The notes beneath the pieces are model-generated. The model worked only from the letters and a program-made list of their open reading frames with translations. It searched no databases and was not told the DNA's origin. From Mycolicibacterium arabiense (GTDB taxonomy: Bacteria > Actinomycetota > Actinomycetes > Mycobacteriales > Mycobacteriaceae), in NCBI RefSeq assembly GCF_010731815.2, contig NZ_AP022593.1, positions 1,178,001 to 1,242,000 on the forward strand: a DNA stretch of 64,000 nt, given 5' to 3'. Both the position numbers and the translations under genes were made by a program. This document shows, piece after piece, positions 10,245 through 18,099 of this stretch (its first letter is position 1; every line of letters begins with the position of its first letter).

Positions 10245-11146
10245 CGTCCTCTCCTCGGGTCGAATGCGGACTCCGCGGCCAGTTGTTCGAACAGATCGCG
10301 TTCTCGCGCGGTGGGGTTCGGTGGCACCATCACCTTGATTTCCGCGTAGAGGTTCCCTGCTGCACCGTGCGGGTTGGGCATGCCTTCGCCGCGCAACCGC
10401 AACCGACGGCCGGTCGAGGATCCCTGCGGCACCTTGACTTTCGCTTCGCCGCTAGGGGTTCGGACCGCGACGGTGGTGCCGAGCACCGCCTCCCATGGTG
10501 ACACCGGCAGATCGACGCTGACGTCGCGACCGACGAGCCGGAATCGGGAATCCGGCTTGATCCGCACCACGAGGTATAGATCTCCGGCCGGCCCACTGCC
10601 GCTCCCCCGACCGCCCTCTCCTGCGAGCCGGATCCGCTGACCGTCGATGACGCCGGCGGGAACGTCGACCGTGTAGCTGCGGCCGTCCAGCGAGATCTGC
10701 CGTTTGCCACCCCGGTAGGCCTCCTCGACCGTAAGCTCCAACACCGCTTCCTGATCGGCGCCTGGAATGGGCCCGAATCCACCACCGCCGCTGAACATCT
10801 CGCCGAAGAGGTCTTCGATGTTGATGCCGCCTGCGCCGCCAAATCCCTGGCCGTATCGCACCCGCCCACCGCCGGGCCGCCCGCCACCGACTCCGGCGCC
10901 GACCCGTTGCTCCCAGTCGTCGGGAACCTGACGGTAGTCTTCGCCGAATCGGTCATAGCGCTTTCGGGTTTCAGGGTCCGTCAGGACGTGGTAGGCCTCG
11001 TTGATTTCCTTGAATCGGTCCTCGGCCGCCGGATCCTTGTTGACGTCCGGGTGGTTCTTGCGTGCCAGGGTGCGGAACGCCTGCTGGATCTGATCTGCGG
11101 TCGCGTCCCGCGACACCCCAAGCGCTTCGTAGTAATCGCGGGCCAC
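10241..11146 (-). CDS. CbpA-type DnaJ (type II J-protein, no zinc finger)
   Basis: A 301-residue Hsp40. The J-domain (residues 1-66) has HPD at 32-34. A glycine-rich linker (about 80-130, [11 protein letters not shown]) and two C-terminal substrate-binding folds (about 130-290) follow. The CxxCxGxG zinc repeats of DnaJ are absent, so this is the CbpA/DnaJ2 class. It stimulates the ATPase of the DnaK encoded upstream and delivers clients. It starts at GTG 11146, 6 nt after the grpE stop, and is followed with a 4-nt overlap by the CbpM-like gene. Confidence 0.92.
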   Translation of the reverse strand: MARDYYEALGVSRDATADQIQQAFRTLARKNHPDVNKDPAAEDRFKEINEAYHVLTDPETRKRYDRFGEDYRQVPDDWEQRVGAGVGGGRPGGGRVRYGQGFGGAGGINIEDLFGEMFSGGGGFGPIPGADQEAVLELTVEEAYRGGKRQISLDGRSYTVDVPAGVIDGQRIRLAGEGGRGSGSGPAGDLYLVVRIKPDSRFRLVGRDVSVDLPVSPWEAVLGTTVAVRTPSGEAKVKVPQGSSTGRRLRLRGEGMPNPHGAAGNLYAEIKVMVPPNPTARERDLFEQLAAESAFDPRRGR

Positions 11147-11152
11147 GAGGTG

Positions 11153-11677
11153 TCACTGTCCGCGCCGGGCGACCACCACGGCCGCCGGCCGCAGTTGTGC
11201 GGAGCCCTCGCCGTAGCCCGGTCGCAGCACGTCGACGACCGTGCCCGGGGGGCTGTCCGGGTGGTCCACTACACCGACCACTTCGTGACGCTCGGGGTTG
11301 AACGGCACGCCTGATTCGGCATCGCGGGGATAACCCAGTTGCTCGAGGACCTGCAGCGCCTGTCCGAGAATGCTCCGCAGACCTTCGAGAACCGCATCGG
11401 ACTGGTCACCGGCATGACTGATCGCCCGCTCGAGGTCGTCGACGATCGGCAGCCACGCTCCGGCCACCCTGGATCGCTCCGTTGCTCGTTCGCGCTCCAG
11501 CTCGCGGGCGTACCGCTTGCGCAGGTTGTCCAGATCGGCGACGGCGCGCCGCCAGCGGTCTTCGAGCTTGGCCAGCGCGTCGCCTTCATCCTTGTCGGAT
11601 GACGCCGCGTCGGACCGGTTCTCCGCAGCCCGGCCTTCCCCCTGGTCGGTCTCGGAATGCTCTGCGGGGCTGACCAT
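11153..11677 (-). CDS. grpE: GrpE nucleotide exchange factor
   Basis: A 174-residue GrpE, which releases ADP from DnaK. An acidic disordered N-terminus (1-35) is followed by a long helix (LEDRWRRAVADLDNLRKRYARE), the dimer region and the C-terminal beta domain with the family motif FNPERHEVVGVV and a GTVVDVLRPGY stretch. It begins 6 nt after the dnaK stop, within the operon. It is somewhat shorter than the canonical mycobacterial GrpE I recall, in keeping with an accessory set. Confidence 0.92.
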   Translation of the reverse strand: MVSPAEHSETDQGEGRAAENRSDAASSDKDEGDALAKLEDRWRRAVADLDNLRKRYARELERERATERSRVAGAWLPIVDDLERAISHAGDQSDAVLEGLRSILGQALQVLEQLGYPRDAESGVPFNPERHEVVGVVDHPDSPPGTVVDVLRPGYGEGSAQLRPAAVVVARRGQ

Positions 11678-11683
11678 TGCGAA

Positions 11684-13567
11684 TCAACCCCGGTCGAATT
11701 CGGCGTCGACCACGTCGTCGTCACCGGCGGGAGAGCCTTGGCCGGCACCTGCCGATTGCCCGTTGCCGCTACCGGACGGCGCGGCTTGCAGCCCGTAGAG
11801 CATCTGCTGCAGTTCCGACGTCAGGGCCTGCACCCGGTTCACCGGCGCATCTTCCTTGACTGCTTGACGCGCGTCGGCGACCAGCATCTCGGCTCTGGCC
11901 CGATCGTGTGGCGCCACCGAATCGCCCAATTCGGCGAGTCGCCGCTCGACCTGGTAGGCGGCGGAGTCGAGCGCGTTTCGCGCCTCGACCGCCTGACGCA
12001 GCTGCTCATCCTCGCGGCGGTTTGCCTCGGCCTCGGCGAGCATGCGGTCGACCTCACCCTTGTCGAGGTTCGACTGCTCGCTGATGGTGATGCCCTGCTC
12101 GGCGCCTGTGTCCTGGTCGCGTGCGGTGACGTGCAGGATGCCATTGGCGTCGATGTCGAAGATGACCTCGACCTGCGGTTCACCCCGAGGTGCCGGGCGG
12201 ATGTTCTCGAGCTTGAAGCGGCCGAGTGCCCGGTTGTCCCTTGCCAACTCCCGTTCGCCCTGCAGCACGACGATGTCGACAGCCGGTTGATTGTCGGCCG
12301 CGGTGGTGAACACCTCACTGCGTCGTGCCGGGATGGTGGTGTTGCGCTCGATGATCTTGGTCATCAGCCCGCCGGCGGTCTCCACGCCCAATGACAGTGG
12401 GGTGACGTCGAGCAGCAGGACATCGGAGACTTCCCCCTTGAGCACGCCGGCCTGGATCGCGGCGCCGAGCGCGACGACCTCGTCGGGGTTGACGCTCATG
12501 TTGGGGTCCTTGCCGCCGGTGAGCCGGCGCACCAAAGCCTGAACCGCCGGAATCCGGGTAGACCCGCCCACCAGGATTACCTCGTCGATGTCGTTGGCGC
12601 TCACCTTGGCGTCGGTCATCGCCTGCTTGACCGGGCCCATGGTTCGCTCGACCAGGTCCGCTGTGAGGTCGTCGAACTTCGATCGCATGATCGTCGTGGT
12701 CAGGTGCTTCGGTCCGCTGGCGTCGGCGGTGACGAACGGCAGATTCACCTGGGTCTGCGCCACCGACGACAGTTCGACCTTCGCCTTCTCGGCCGCCTCG
12801 AACAGCCTCTGCAACGCCTGTGCGTCATTGCGCAGGTCGATGTTGTTCTCCCGCTGGAACTCATCGGCGAGGTAGTCGACGAGCCGGCGGTCGAAGTCGT
12901 CGCCACCCAGGTGCGAATCGCCGGCCGTGGCGCGGACCTCGACCACCCCGTCACCGACGTCGAGCAGGCTCACGTCGAACGTCCCGCCGCCGAGGTCGAA
13001 GACGAGCACGGTCTCGTGGCCCTTCTTGTCCAGCCCGTAGGCCAGTGCAGCGGCCGTGGGCTCGTTGATGATTCGCAGTACGTCGAGGCCGGCGATCCGG
13101 CCGGCATCCTTGGTGGCGTTGCGTTGGGCGTCGTTGAAGTACGCGGGGACCGTGATCACCGCTTCCTTGACCCGCTCGCCCAGGAACTTGCCTGCGTCGT
13201 CGACGAGTTTGCGCAACACCAGCGCGCTGATCTCCTCCGGCGAGTACTTCTTGCCGCGCACTTCGAACCGGGCGGCGCCGCCCTCGCCCTCGACGACGTC
13301 GAAGCTGACCGCCTTGGCCTCATCCGATATCTCGTCGAATCGCCGACCGATGAATCGCTTCGCCGAATAGATGGTGCCCTTCGGGTTCATGATGGACTGC
13401 CGCCTGGCGAGTTGCCCGACCAGGCGCTCTCCGCTTTCCGTGAACCCCACCACCGACGGCGTGGTGCGTGCACCTTCGGCGTTGGGGATCACGATCGGCT
13501 CCCCGCCCTGCCAGGCGGCGATCACCGAATTGGTCGTGCCGAGATCGATTCCTACAGCTGTAGCCAT
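11684..13567 (-). CDS. dnaK: Hsp70 chaperone DnaK (accessory copy)
   Basis: A 627-residue Hsp70. The ATPase domain (1-380) has the phosphate-1 motif GIDLGTTNS (5-13), [12 protein letters not shown] and [10 protein letters not shown]. The substrate-binding domain (about 390-500) follows, then a helical lid and an acidic tail ending [11 protein letters not shown]. The ATG at 13567 is preceded by AAGGGAA and lies 4 nt after the stop of the general-stress membrane protein gene, so that gene is probably co-transcribed. The canonical mycobacterial dnaK sits in a different operon (dnaK-grpE-dnaJ-hspR), and the linkage to cbpA, cbpM and clpB here suggests a second chaperone system. Confidence 0.94.
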   Translation of the reverse strand: MATAVGIDLGTTNSVIAAWQGGEPIVIPNAEGARTTPSVVGFTESGERLVGQLARRQSIMNPKGTIYSAKRFIGRRFDEISDEAKAVSFDVVEGEGGAARFEVRGKKYSPEEISALVLRKLVDDAGKFLGERVKEAVITVPAYFNDAQRNATKDAGRIAGLDVLRIINEPTAAALAYGLDKKGHETVLVFDLGGGTFDVSLLDVGDGVVEVRATAGDSHLGGDDFDRRLVDYLADEFQRENNIDLRNDAQALQRLFEAAEKAKVELSSVAQTQVNLPFVTADASGPKHLTTTIMRSKFDDLTADLVERTMGPVKQAMTDAKVSANDIDEVILVGGSTRIPAVQALVRRLTGGKDPNMSVNPDEVVALGAAIQAGVLKGEVSDVLLLDVTPLSLGVETAGGLMTKIIERNTTIPARRSEVFTTAADNQPAVDIVVLQGERELARDNRALGRFKLENIRPAPRGEPQVEVIFDIDANGILHVTARDQDTGAEQGITISEQSNLDKGEVDRMLAEAEANRREDEQLRQAVEARNALDSAAYQVERRLAELGDSVAPHDRARAEMLVADARQAVKEDAPVNRVQALTSELQQMLYGLQAAPSGSGNGQSAGAGQGSPAGDDDVVDAEFDRG

Positions 13568-13571
13568 GAAA

Positions 13572-14078
13572 CTATTCCCTTCGGTCGGTGACGCCACCGA
13601 GCAGTTGGACGGCGCGGTCGGCCACCGGAGCGTCGGCGACGACGTCGTAGTACTTGGGCCGCAGTCCGCCCACCGAGTGGAAGTCCCGCCGGCCGCGCTG
13701 CAGTGCATGTGCCACGAGTCCGAACAGCGCGCCCACGATGGCGCCGAAAAGCAGGCCATAGCAGGCCAGTACCAGCGCGGAGAGCAGAGGATCGATCCAA
13801 TCGAACAGGCCGAAGATCCACCCGATCAGCACACCGACGAGGGCGCCTGAACCGGCGCCGCGCAAAGCGGCGCCACCGTAGTTCAGGCGGCCGATGACTT
13901 GTTCGTGGTACTCCATGTCCCGGCCGATGATCGCCACCCTGTTCACCTCGAACCTCTGATCAGACAGGTAGTCGACCGCCCGCTCGGCATCGGCGTAATC
14001 GTCGAACGTGGCGATGACACGGCGGGGCGGCTCGGCGGGCCGCACTGCCGAGATCTGCACCGTTGAGTGGTGGGCCAT
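13572..14078 (-). CDS. General-stress membrane protein (YflT/GSP17M-like domain)
   Basis: A 168-residue protein. The N-terminal ferredoxin-like general-stress domain (about 20-70, [20 protein letters not shown], then [10 protein letters not shown]) is followed by a glycine-rich double membrane segment (about 80-130), and the C-terminus ends near [12 protein letters not shown]. Proteins of this kind are small stress-induced membrane proteins whose molecular role is not known. The ATG at 14078 has GGGGGA just upstream. It is the first gene of the tight dnaK cluster, which suggests the chaperones and a membrane stress protein are made together. Confidence 0.78.
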   Translation of the reverse strand: MAHHSTVQISAVRPAEPPRRVIATFDDYADAERAVDYLSDQRFEVNRVAIIGRDMEYHEQVIGRLNYGGAALRGAGSGALVGVLIGWIFGLFDWIDPLLSALVLACYGLLFGAIVGALFGLVAHALQRGRRDFHSVGGLRPKYYDVVADAPVADRAVQLLGGVTDRRE

Positions 14079-14222
14079 CAGTCCCCCCACGCATCCACGG
14101 TCTGTGACGACGCGGGTCCCGCCAGGGTGTGATCGGCACGCCGATCGAGTCCGCGCAACGTTGCCATTGATGTCATCGCTTCTCCCAGGTCTCGAAGGTC
14201 GTCTCGGCGGAGGCGCCGACGG

Positions 14223-14242
14223 CCGATGCCACTGTGCATCGG
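14223..14242. repeat. Small inverted repeat upstream of the stress operon
   Basis: CCGATGC and GCATCGG form a perfect 7-bp stem with a 6-nt loop. It lies in the 289-nt gap (14079-14367) between the DUF2267 gene and the general-stress membrane gene. It could be an operator or a terminator for DUF2267. No HAIR, CIRCE or SigF element was recognised in this gap. Confidence 0.35.
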
Positions 14243-14367
14243 TGCCTCCACGACCCCCGTAAACTCATCCTGCGGAATGGATCTCGCAAGCGCGTCCTCC
14301 TGCCAAGCCGAACTTGCTCGGTGCGTTTGAACCCGCCAGCACGGGTCGAACGCAACGACATCGAAGT

Positions 14368-14748
14368 TCAGCGCGGTTGGGACGTGCCGAGCCGATGGAA
14401 ACCAGCAGGGAGCTGAGCGAGCACGTCGTCGAACTCTCCGGGCGACACTGCTTCGCCAACGGTGGCGAACACCGCGACAACAGCACGTGCGGCCGTGTCA
14501 CCGCCGGTGCCAGCGCGTTCCGCCGTTCGTTGCACGAACTCCTCGAAATTAAATGCTTCAGCGTTCTCGCGGGCGCTCACCAAGGCCGAATCCAGCGGGG
14601 GCGGTAACTGGGCGGCAAGATCCTGCGCCTCGCCTCCACTGATGCGTTCTGCGAGAGTCGCCAACGTGGCCCTGACCAGCGACCCCGCCTCACTCTCTGG
14701 GACTCCAACGTTCTCTGCCACCCGGGCGATGAACTCGTCGTACTTCAT
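14368..14748 (-). CDS. DUF2267 family protein
   Basis: A 126-residue DUF2267 protein, starting MKYDEFIARVAENVGV and containing two repeats of a helical module (about 1-60 and 63-120) with the family feature LPPPLDSAL, then QLPAGFHRL. DUF2267 proteins are common in mycobacterial and other actinobacterial stress gene clusters, but their activity is unknown. The ATG has GGAGGGG about 8 nt upstream. It lies between hsp20 (149 nt upstream) and the dnaK cluster (289 nt downstream). Confidence 0.85.
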   Translation of the reverse strand: MKYDEFIARVAENVGVPESEAGSLVRATLATLAERISGGEAQDLAAQLPPPLDSALVSARENAEAFNFEEFVQRTAERAGTGGDTAARAVVAVFATVGEAVSPGEFDDVLAQLPAGFHRLGTSQPR

Positions 14749-14897
14749 GGTGATCCCCTCCGACGTAACCGATGACAATGGCCATCGTGATCGATTCGCC
14801 GTTTCCACCGCTTCGGTCCCAGCGGCTGAATCAATGGCGAGGATTCGACCCGGCAGGGCGATCCATCCGGGGGTGGGTACTCGAAAGCTAGTTTTCA

Positions 14898-15332
14898 TCA
14901 ACTCTTTTCAGATTGTCCGCCTCCATGCTTCACCTTGGGCACGTAGGCTTTGAGGACGCCATAGGCCAACGACACTTCGACGTCTTCCCTGCGTAGCTCA
15001 CCGGGCAGAGTGACGCGGAACTCGAAGTGTCCGACACTGCGGGTTCGGTGCCGAAACAAGCCCTCGCGCTCGCGCTCCTTGATCTCTCCGGTCACTACGA
15101 ACTCGTTGCCATCGAGGTCGACGTCGACGTCTTCCCTACGCACCCCTGGGAGTTCGACCTCGATGACATATCCTCCGTCCACCTCGATGACGTCGGCCGA
15201 GGGTGACCATGAGTGCCGACCCGTTCCCTTCTCAGACGCATTCTCATCACCGTCGAATCTGGTGTTGATGGGTCCCTCTGCGGGAGGCTGTTTTTCGGTC
15301 CGTCCCGCCGGACGCTGCAATGGTAATTTCAT
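14898..15332 (-). CDS. Small heat-shock protein Hsp20 (alpha-crystallin family)
   Basis: A 144-residue holdase chaperone. A basic N-terminal arm (1-45) precedes the alpha-crystallin domain (about 46-132: DVIEVDGGYVIEVELPGV, LDGNEFVVTGEIKERE, FEFRVTLPGE, VSLAYGVLKAYVPK). The final lysine-rich tail lacks an obvious IxI/V motif, which in many Hsp20 proteins drives oligomer contacts. The ATG at 15332 is preceded by GGAGGGA. It lies 65 nt downstream of the DUF1931 gene on the same strand and may share its transcript. Confidence 0.92.
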   Translation of the reverse strand: MKLPLQRPAGRTEKQPPAEGPINTRFDGDENASEKGTGRHSWSPSADVIEVDGGYVIEVELPGVRREDVDVDLDGNEFVVTGEIKEREREGLFRHRTRSVGHFEFRVTLPGELRREDVEVSLAYGVLKAYVPKVKHGGGQSEKS

Positions 15333-15397
15333 GTCGTCCCTCCGTTCACGACGTCGTCTCCCACCCCGCTGCCGTTCACCGCGGATCAGCGTCAGAA

Positions 15398-15850
15398 CTA
15401 GAAGATCAGCCGAAATATGATGAAGACCCGATCCCAAAGCTCACTCGACGGTTTCGTCACCGATGGATCCACCACGCGGAACGACGAGGCCAGCGCCACA
15501 CTGAGCCCGCCGAACAACTCGGGTAGGAGCTGCTCGGTGTCCTCCGCGAACGTGACGTCTCCTGGCGGTCGTCGTACGACCTGACGCAGCAACTCTCGAA
15601 CGTCCTCGGCCTCGTCGAGCGCATCGAATTCTCTCATCCGCTCCTGCACACCCTTGGTGATCGGAAGGTCTTGCGGCACGACGACGTCGCGTCCGTTGGA
15701 CTTGGCCGAGTTGCGGCCGGCGATGGCGATTGCGTCGATCCGTTCATCAACGAAGTCGTGGAAACGACGGACGTCGTTCTTGTCGATGTCGATGCTTGCG
15801 ACCGATCGGAAGAACCTCTCGAACAACGGAATGCCCGACGGATGGGTCAC
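15398..15850 (-). CDS. DUF1931 histone-fold protein
   Basis: A 150-residue DUF1931 protein. Characteristic stretches are FERFFRSVASIDIDKNDVRRF, FVDERIDAIAIAGRNSAKSNGRDVVVPQDLPITKG and LPELFGGLSVALA. Structures of thermophile members show a tandem histone-like fold, but their role is not established. The GTG at 15850 is chosen because AGGGGAG lies about 8 nt upstream; the open frame extends 32 codons further without a good site. It heads the hsp20 direction of the stress block. A DNA-binding or compaction role in stress is an inference from the fold only. Confidence 0.82.
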   Translation of the reverse strand: MTHPSGIPLFERFFRSVASIDIDKNDVRRFHDFVDERIDAIAIAGRNSAKSNGRDVVVPQDLPITKGVQERMREFDALDEAEDVRELLRQVVRRPPGDVTFAEDTEQLLPELFGGLSVALASSFRVVDPSVTKPSSELWDRVFIIFRLIF

Positions 15851-16051
15851 TGGCTGACTCCCCTCAGCGGTCCGGGCGGGCCTGAACAGACCCAGGTGCA
15901 ACGTTTGCACTGTCGCCGACGGACCGGACCGGACCGCGAGGCGCAAGATCGGTCTACGGATTCGACCCCGGGGGTCTAAGCGGCGGCCGCCAAGGCGCGC
16001 TGGACTTCACTGCCAGGCGCTCGGCGTACCCCTTCGCACATCGGTCCTTCG

Positions 16052-17707
16052 TCAAGGTTCCGGGGTGAGGAACCGCCACGCTCGCGTAGCGGCATGCAAG
16101 TTGAACCGGGTGTCGACATCGCGAAGGTCGAATCCCGTGAGGTCTGCGATGCGGCCGAGCCGGTACCGCAGCGTGCTGCGGTGAACGTGTAGCGCGGTGG
16201 CGGATTCGTCGTAGTTTCCGCCGCACTCCAAGTAATAGCTCAAGGTGTGCACGAGATCGGAACTCTTCGCGGCGTCGTAGTCGATCAGCGCACCCAGCCA
16301 GCGACGAACGTATTCTTCGGCGATGCCGACGGTGTGCGCTGCATCGACCAAGTGGTAGAAGCCCAATTCGTCGTAATCGGCAACTCCCTCTGGTTGGGCG
16401 GAGTTGAGGCGGATGTGCACGGCGCGACGCGCCCGGACGAAGGACTGCGGAATGTCGGTAGGCACGTCGCAGCGTGGCCCCATGCCGATCGCACACGAGA
16501 CGTCTCCGAGCTGCCTGCTGATCTCCTGGTGCAACGCGTCGAGCGATGGTCGACCTCCGACGACGAGGACGACGAGCCTCCCCTGTTGCCCCATCAGATG
16601 ACTCAGGTGCATGTGACCCGCAGCACGGCTCACCGCAGCGATGTCGGAAGTGCTGGCTCCGCGTGCAGTGTGAATCGCCAGCACGTAATGGGGCCGGCGC
16701 AGATCGTGACCTAGAGCCTCCGCCCGCGCGTAGGCGCCGGCGGCATCCGTACCCGCCAGGAGGTCGTCGAACAATTCACGGCGCAGGTTGAGTTGCACTT
16801 CTGCGAGAGTGCGCCGATGCGTCAGCTCGAGTCCGAGCACGCTGGTGCCGCATTTGAGTGCGAACAGCTCATCGTCGTCGATCTCGGCGTCGGCGTCGAT
16901 GAGCGCGAGGACTCCGAGTATCTCCGTGTGCGGCTGTATCAGTACGCTCACGCGGCTCCCAGACCGCACAGGACCGCCCTGTGTGGACAGCAGGTGGAGA
17001 AATCGGTCGCGTTGACTTTGCTTCACCTTCACGTGCCGAAGTGGTCGGCCCGGCCCGGCCCACGCGAGAATGTTGCCGAACCTGTCCTCCAGACACACCG
17101 CACGTCCCGTCAACCCGTGCAGTGCCTCGAGGATGCCCTCTTCCCCGGCACCGCTTGCCAGCGCGGACTCCAAGAATTCGTGGACGCGCGAGCGCGCCTC
17201 GAGCCGCTGCACGGTGTCAGTCAGGTCCTGATTCGTCGCCTCGAGTTGACGAGCCCGTCGTATGTCGCGCTGATGCAACTGAGCGCACGCCAGGGCGGCG
17301 CCCGCTTGTCGCGTGAGGAGGTCCAGCATCGACAGATGATCTGCCGTCGGTTCGTCAGCGGCACTGACCACCAGACACCCGTGAACGATGTCTTGGTGGG
17401 ATAGGCGGAAGGCGCGGCCCCAGCCACCACGAGCCGGGACGATCGAGCCCTGCCAGCCCAATCGCTCGAGGACTTCGGCCAGCTCCGGGTCATTGCGCTG
17501 AGTGGGAGGGCACAACGTCATGTCGTCGCCTGCTCCGCAGTAGGTCGCCTCGACCCGGCATGGGGTCAGAGCACCGACTCCCTCGCTCATCGTTGCGATG
17601 ATCTCCGCTGGATCCAACGACGAGAAGCCGATTCGCGCCAGCTCCGTCAGGCTTTCGGGGGTGACATCCGATCCGGATCCATCAGCGATCGTCGAGTTGG
17701 CATTCAT
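16052..17707 (-). CDS. PucR/CdaR-type transcriptional regulator A
   Basis: About 551 residues. An N-terminal GAF-like sensor region (about 20-170) is followed by a coiled linker (QLEATNQDLTDTVQRLEAR), a second regulatory region and a C-terminal PucR helix-turn-helix (near 500-540: CGGNYDESATALHVHRSTLRYRLGRI). It is a close architectural match to the divergent gene at 18100. No ligand can be read from the sequence. ATG 17707 has no clear ribosome-binding site; GTG 17803 is a possible longer start. A SigF-type promoter lies at 17876-17900, which makes this regulator a likely member of the general-stress response. Confidence 0.85.
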   Translation of the reverse strand: MNANSTIADGSGSDVTPESLTELARIGFSSLDPAEIIATMSEGVGALTPCRVEATYCGAGDDMTLCPPTQRNDPELAEVLERLGWQGSIVPARGGWGRAFRLSHQDIVHGCLVVSAADEPTADHLSMLDLLTRQAGAALACAQLHQRDIRRARQLEATNQDLTDTVQRLEARSRVHEFLESALASGAGEEGILEALHGLTGRAVCLEDRFGNILAWAGPGRPLRHVKVKQSQRDRFLHLLSTQGGPVRSGSRVSVLIQPHTEILGVLALIDADAEIDDDELFALKCGTSVLGLELTHRRTLAEVQLNLRRELFDDLLAGTDAAGAYARAEALGHDLRRPHYVLAIHTARGASTSDIAAVSRAAGHMHLSHLMGQQGRLVVLVVGGRPSLDALHQEISRQLGDVSCAIGMGPRCDVPTDIPQSFVRARRAVHIRLNSAQPEGVADYDELGFYHLVDAAHTVGIAEEYVRRWLGALIDYDAAKSSDLVHTLSYYLECGGNYDESATALHVHRSTLRYRLGRIADLTGFDLRDVDTRFNLHAATRAWRFLTPEP

Positions 17708-17875
17708 ACGCAGCCATGCGGGCCCGTGCGCCGGCAGCACCTGCTCACGAACCCGAGATTTCCCGACTCCGAATGACGTGAAGGAAATCGGGTGCCCTGG
17801 CACACCTCCCTCTGGGGCGTAGCGGCGTCGATCCCGTGTGGATTCGAGGCCACGTGAGGAAAACGACGCACATGT

Positions 17876-17900
17876 TTACCCGCATTCGCGGGGCCGAAAC
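17876..17900 (-). promoter_or_regulatory. SigF-type promoter for PucR regulator A, inside an inverted repeat
   Basis: On the minus strand GTTT (17900-17897), 15 nt and GGGTAA (17881-17876) fit the mycobacterial SigF form. The same DNA is symmetric: CATGTTT and AAACATG flank an inner CCCGC-ATTC-GCGGG. A regulator binding this palindrome would cover the promoter. Confidence 0.55.
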
Positions 17901-18099
17901 ATGCGCGTTCCGGTTCTCTTCGGCAGACCGGGCCGAGAGTCGGCACCGCCGAACGGGAGACCAACCCGGAGAACTCAATATCCATCTGCAATGTTCTCGT
18001 GGACAACAGCTTTCGATCGAATCGATCCCCAATTGATTGGATTGACGCCTTCCGGGTACGACCCGGCGTCGGGTGGAACGCGTGATTTGGGGGAACGAG
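17901..18099. other. Remainder of the divergent region between the two PucR-type genes
   Basis: With the promoter above, the region from 17708 to 18099 (392 nt) has no supported gene. Near 18015-18030 there is a cluster of overlapping CGAT repeats (TCGATCGAATCGAT). A degenerate SigF-like element for the rightward gene is listed separately. The rest shows nothing I can name. Confidence 0.4.
18035..18059 (+). promoter_or_regulatory. Possible degenerate SigF-like promoter for PucR regulator B
   Basis: GATT, a 15-nt spacer and GGGTAC (18054-18059) lie 41 nt before the ATG at 18100. The -10 and spacing fit the SigF form, while the -35 has one mismatch (GATT for GTTT). It mirrors the better promoter of the divergent regulator. 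Confidence 0.35.

Noticed and set aside
14100..14175. A possible very small ORF starting near 14175 on the minus strand with GGGAGAAG upstream
   Set aside because: It runs into the gene at 13572-14078 out of frame and shows no recognisable protein pattern.
15964..15976. Short palindrome GACCCC-G-GGGGTC upstream of DUF1931
   Set aside because: GC-rich 6-bp arms are expected often by chance in this genome, and no family operator of this form is known to me.
13572..16051. HAIR (CTTGAGT-N7-ACTCAAG) or CIRCE operator upstream of the chaperone genes
   Set aside because: Both motifs were looked for in the gaps at 14079-14367, 14749-14897, 15333-15397 and 15851-16051 and were not found.
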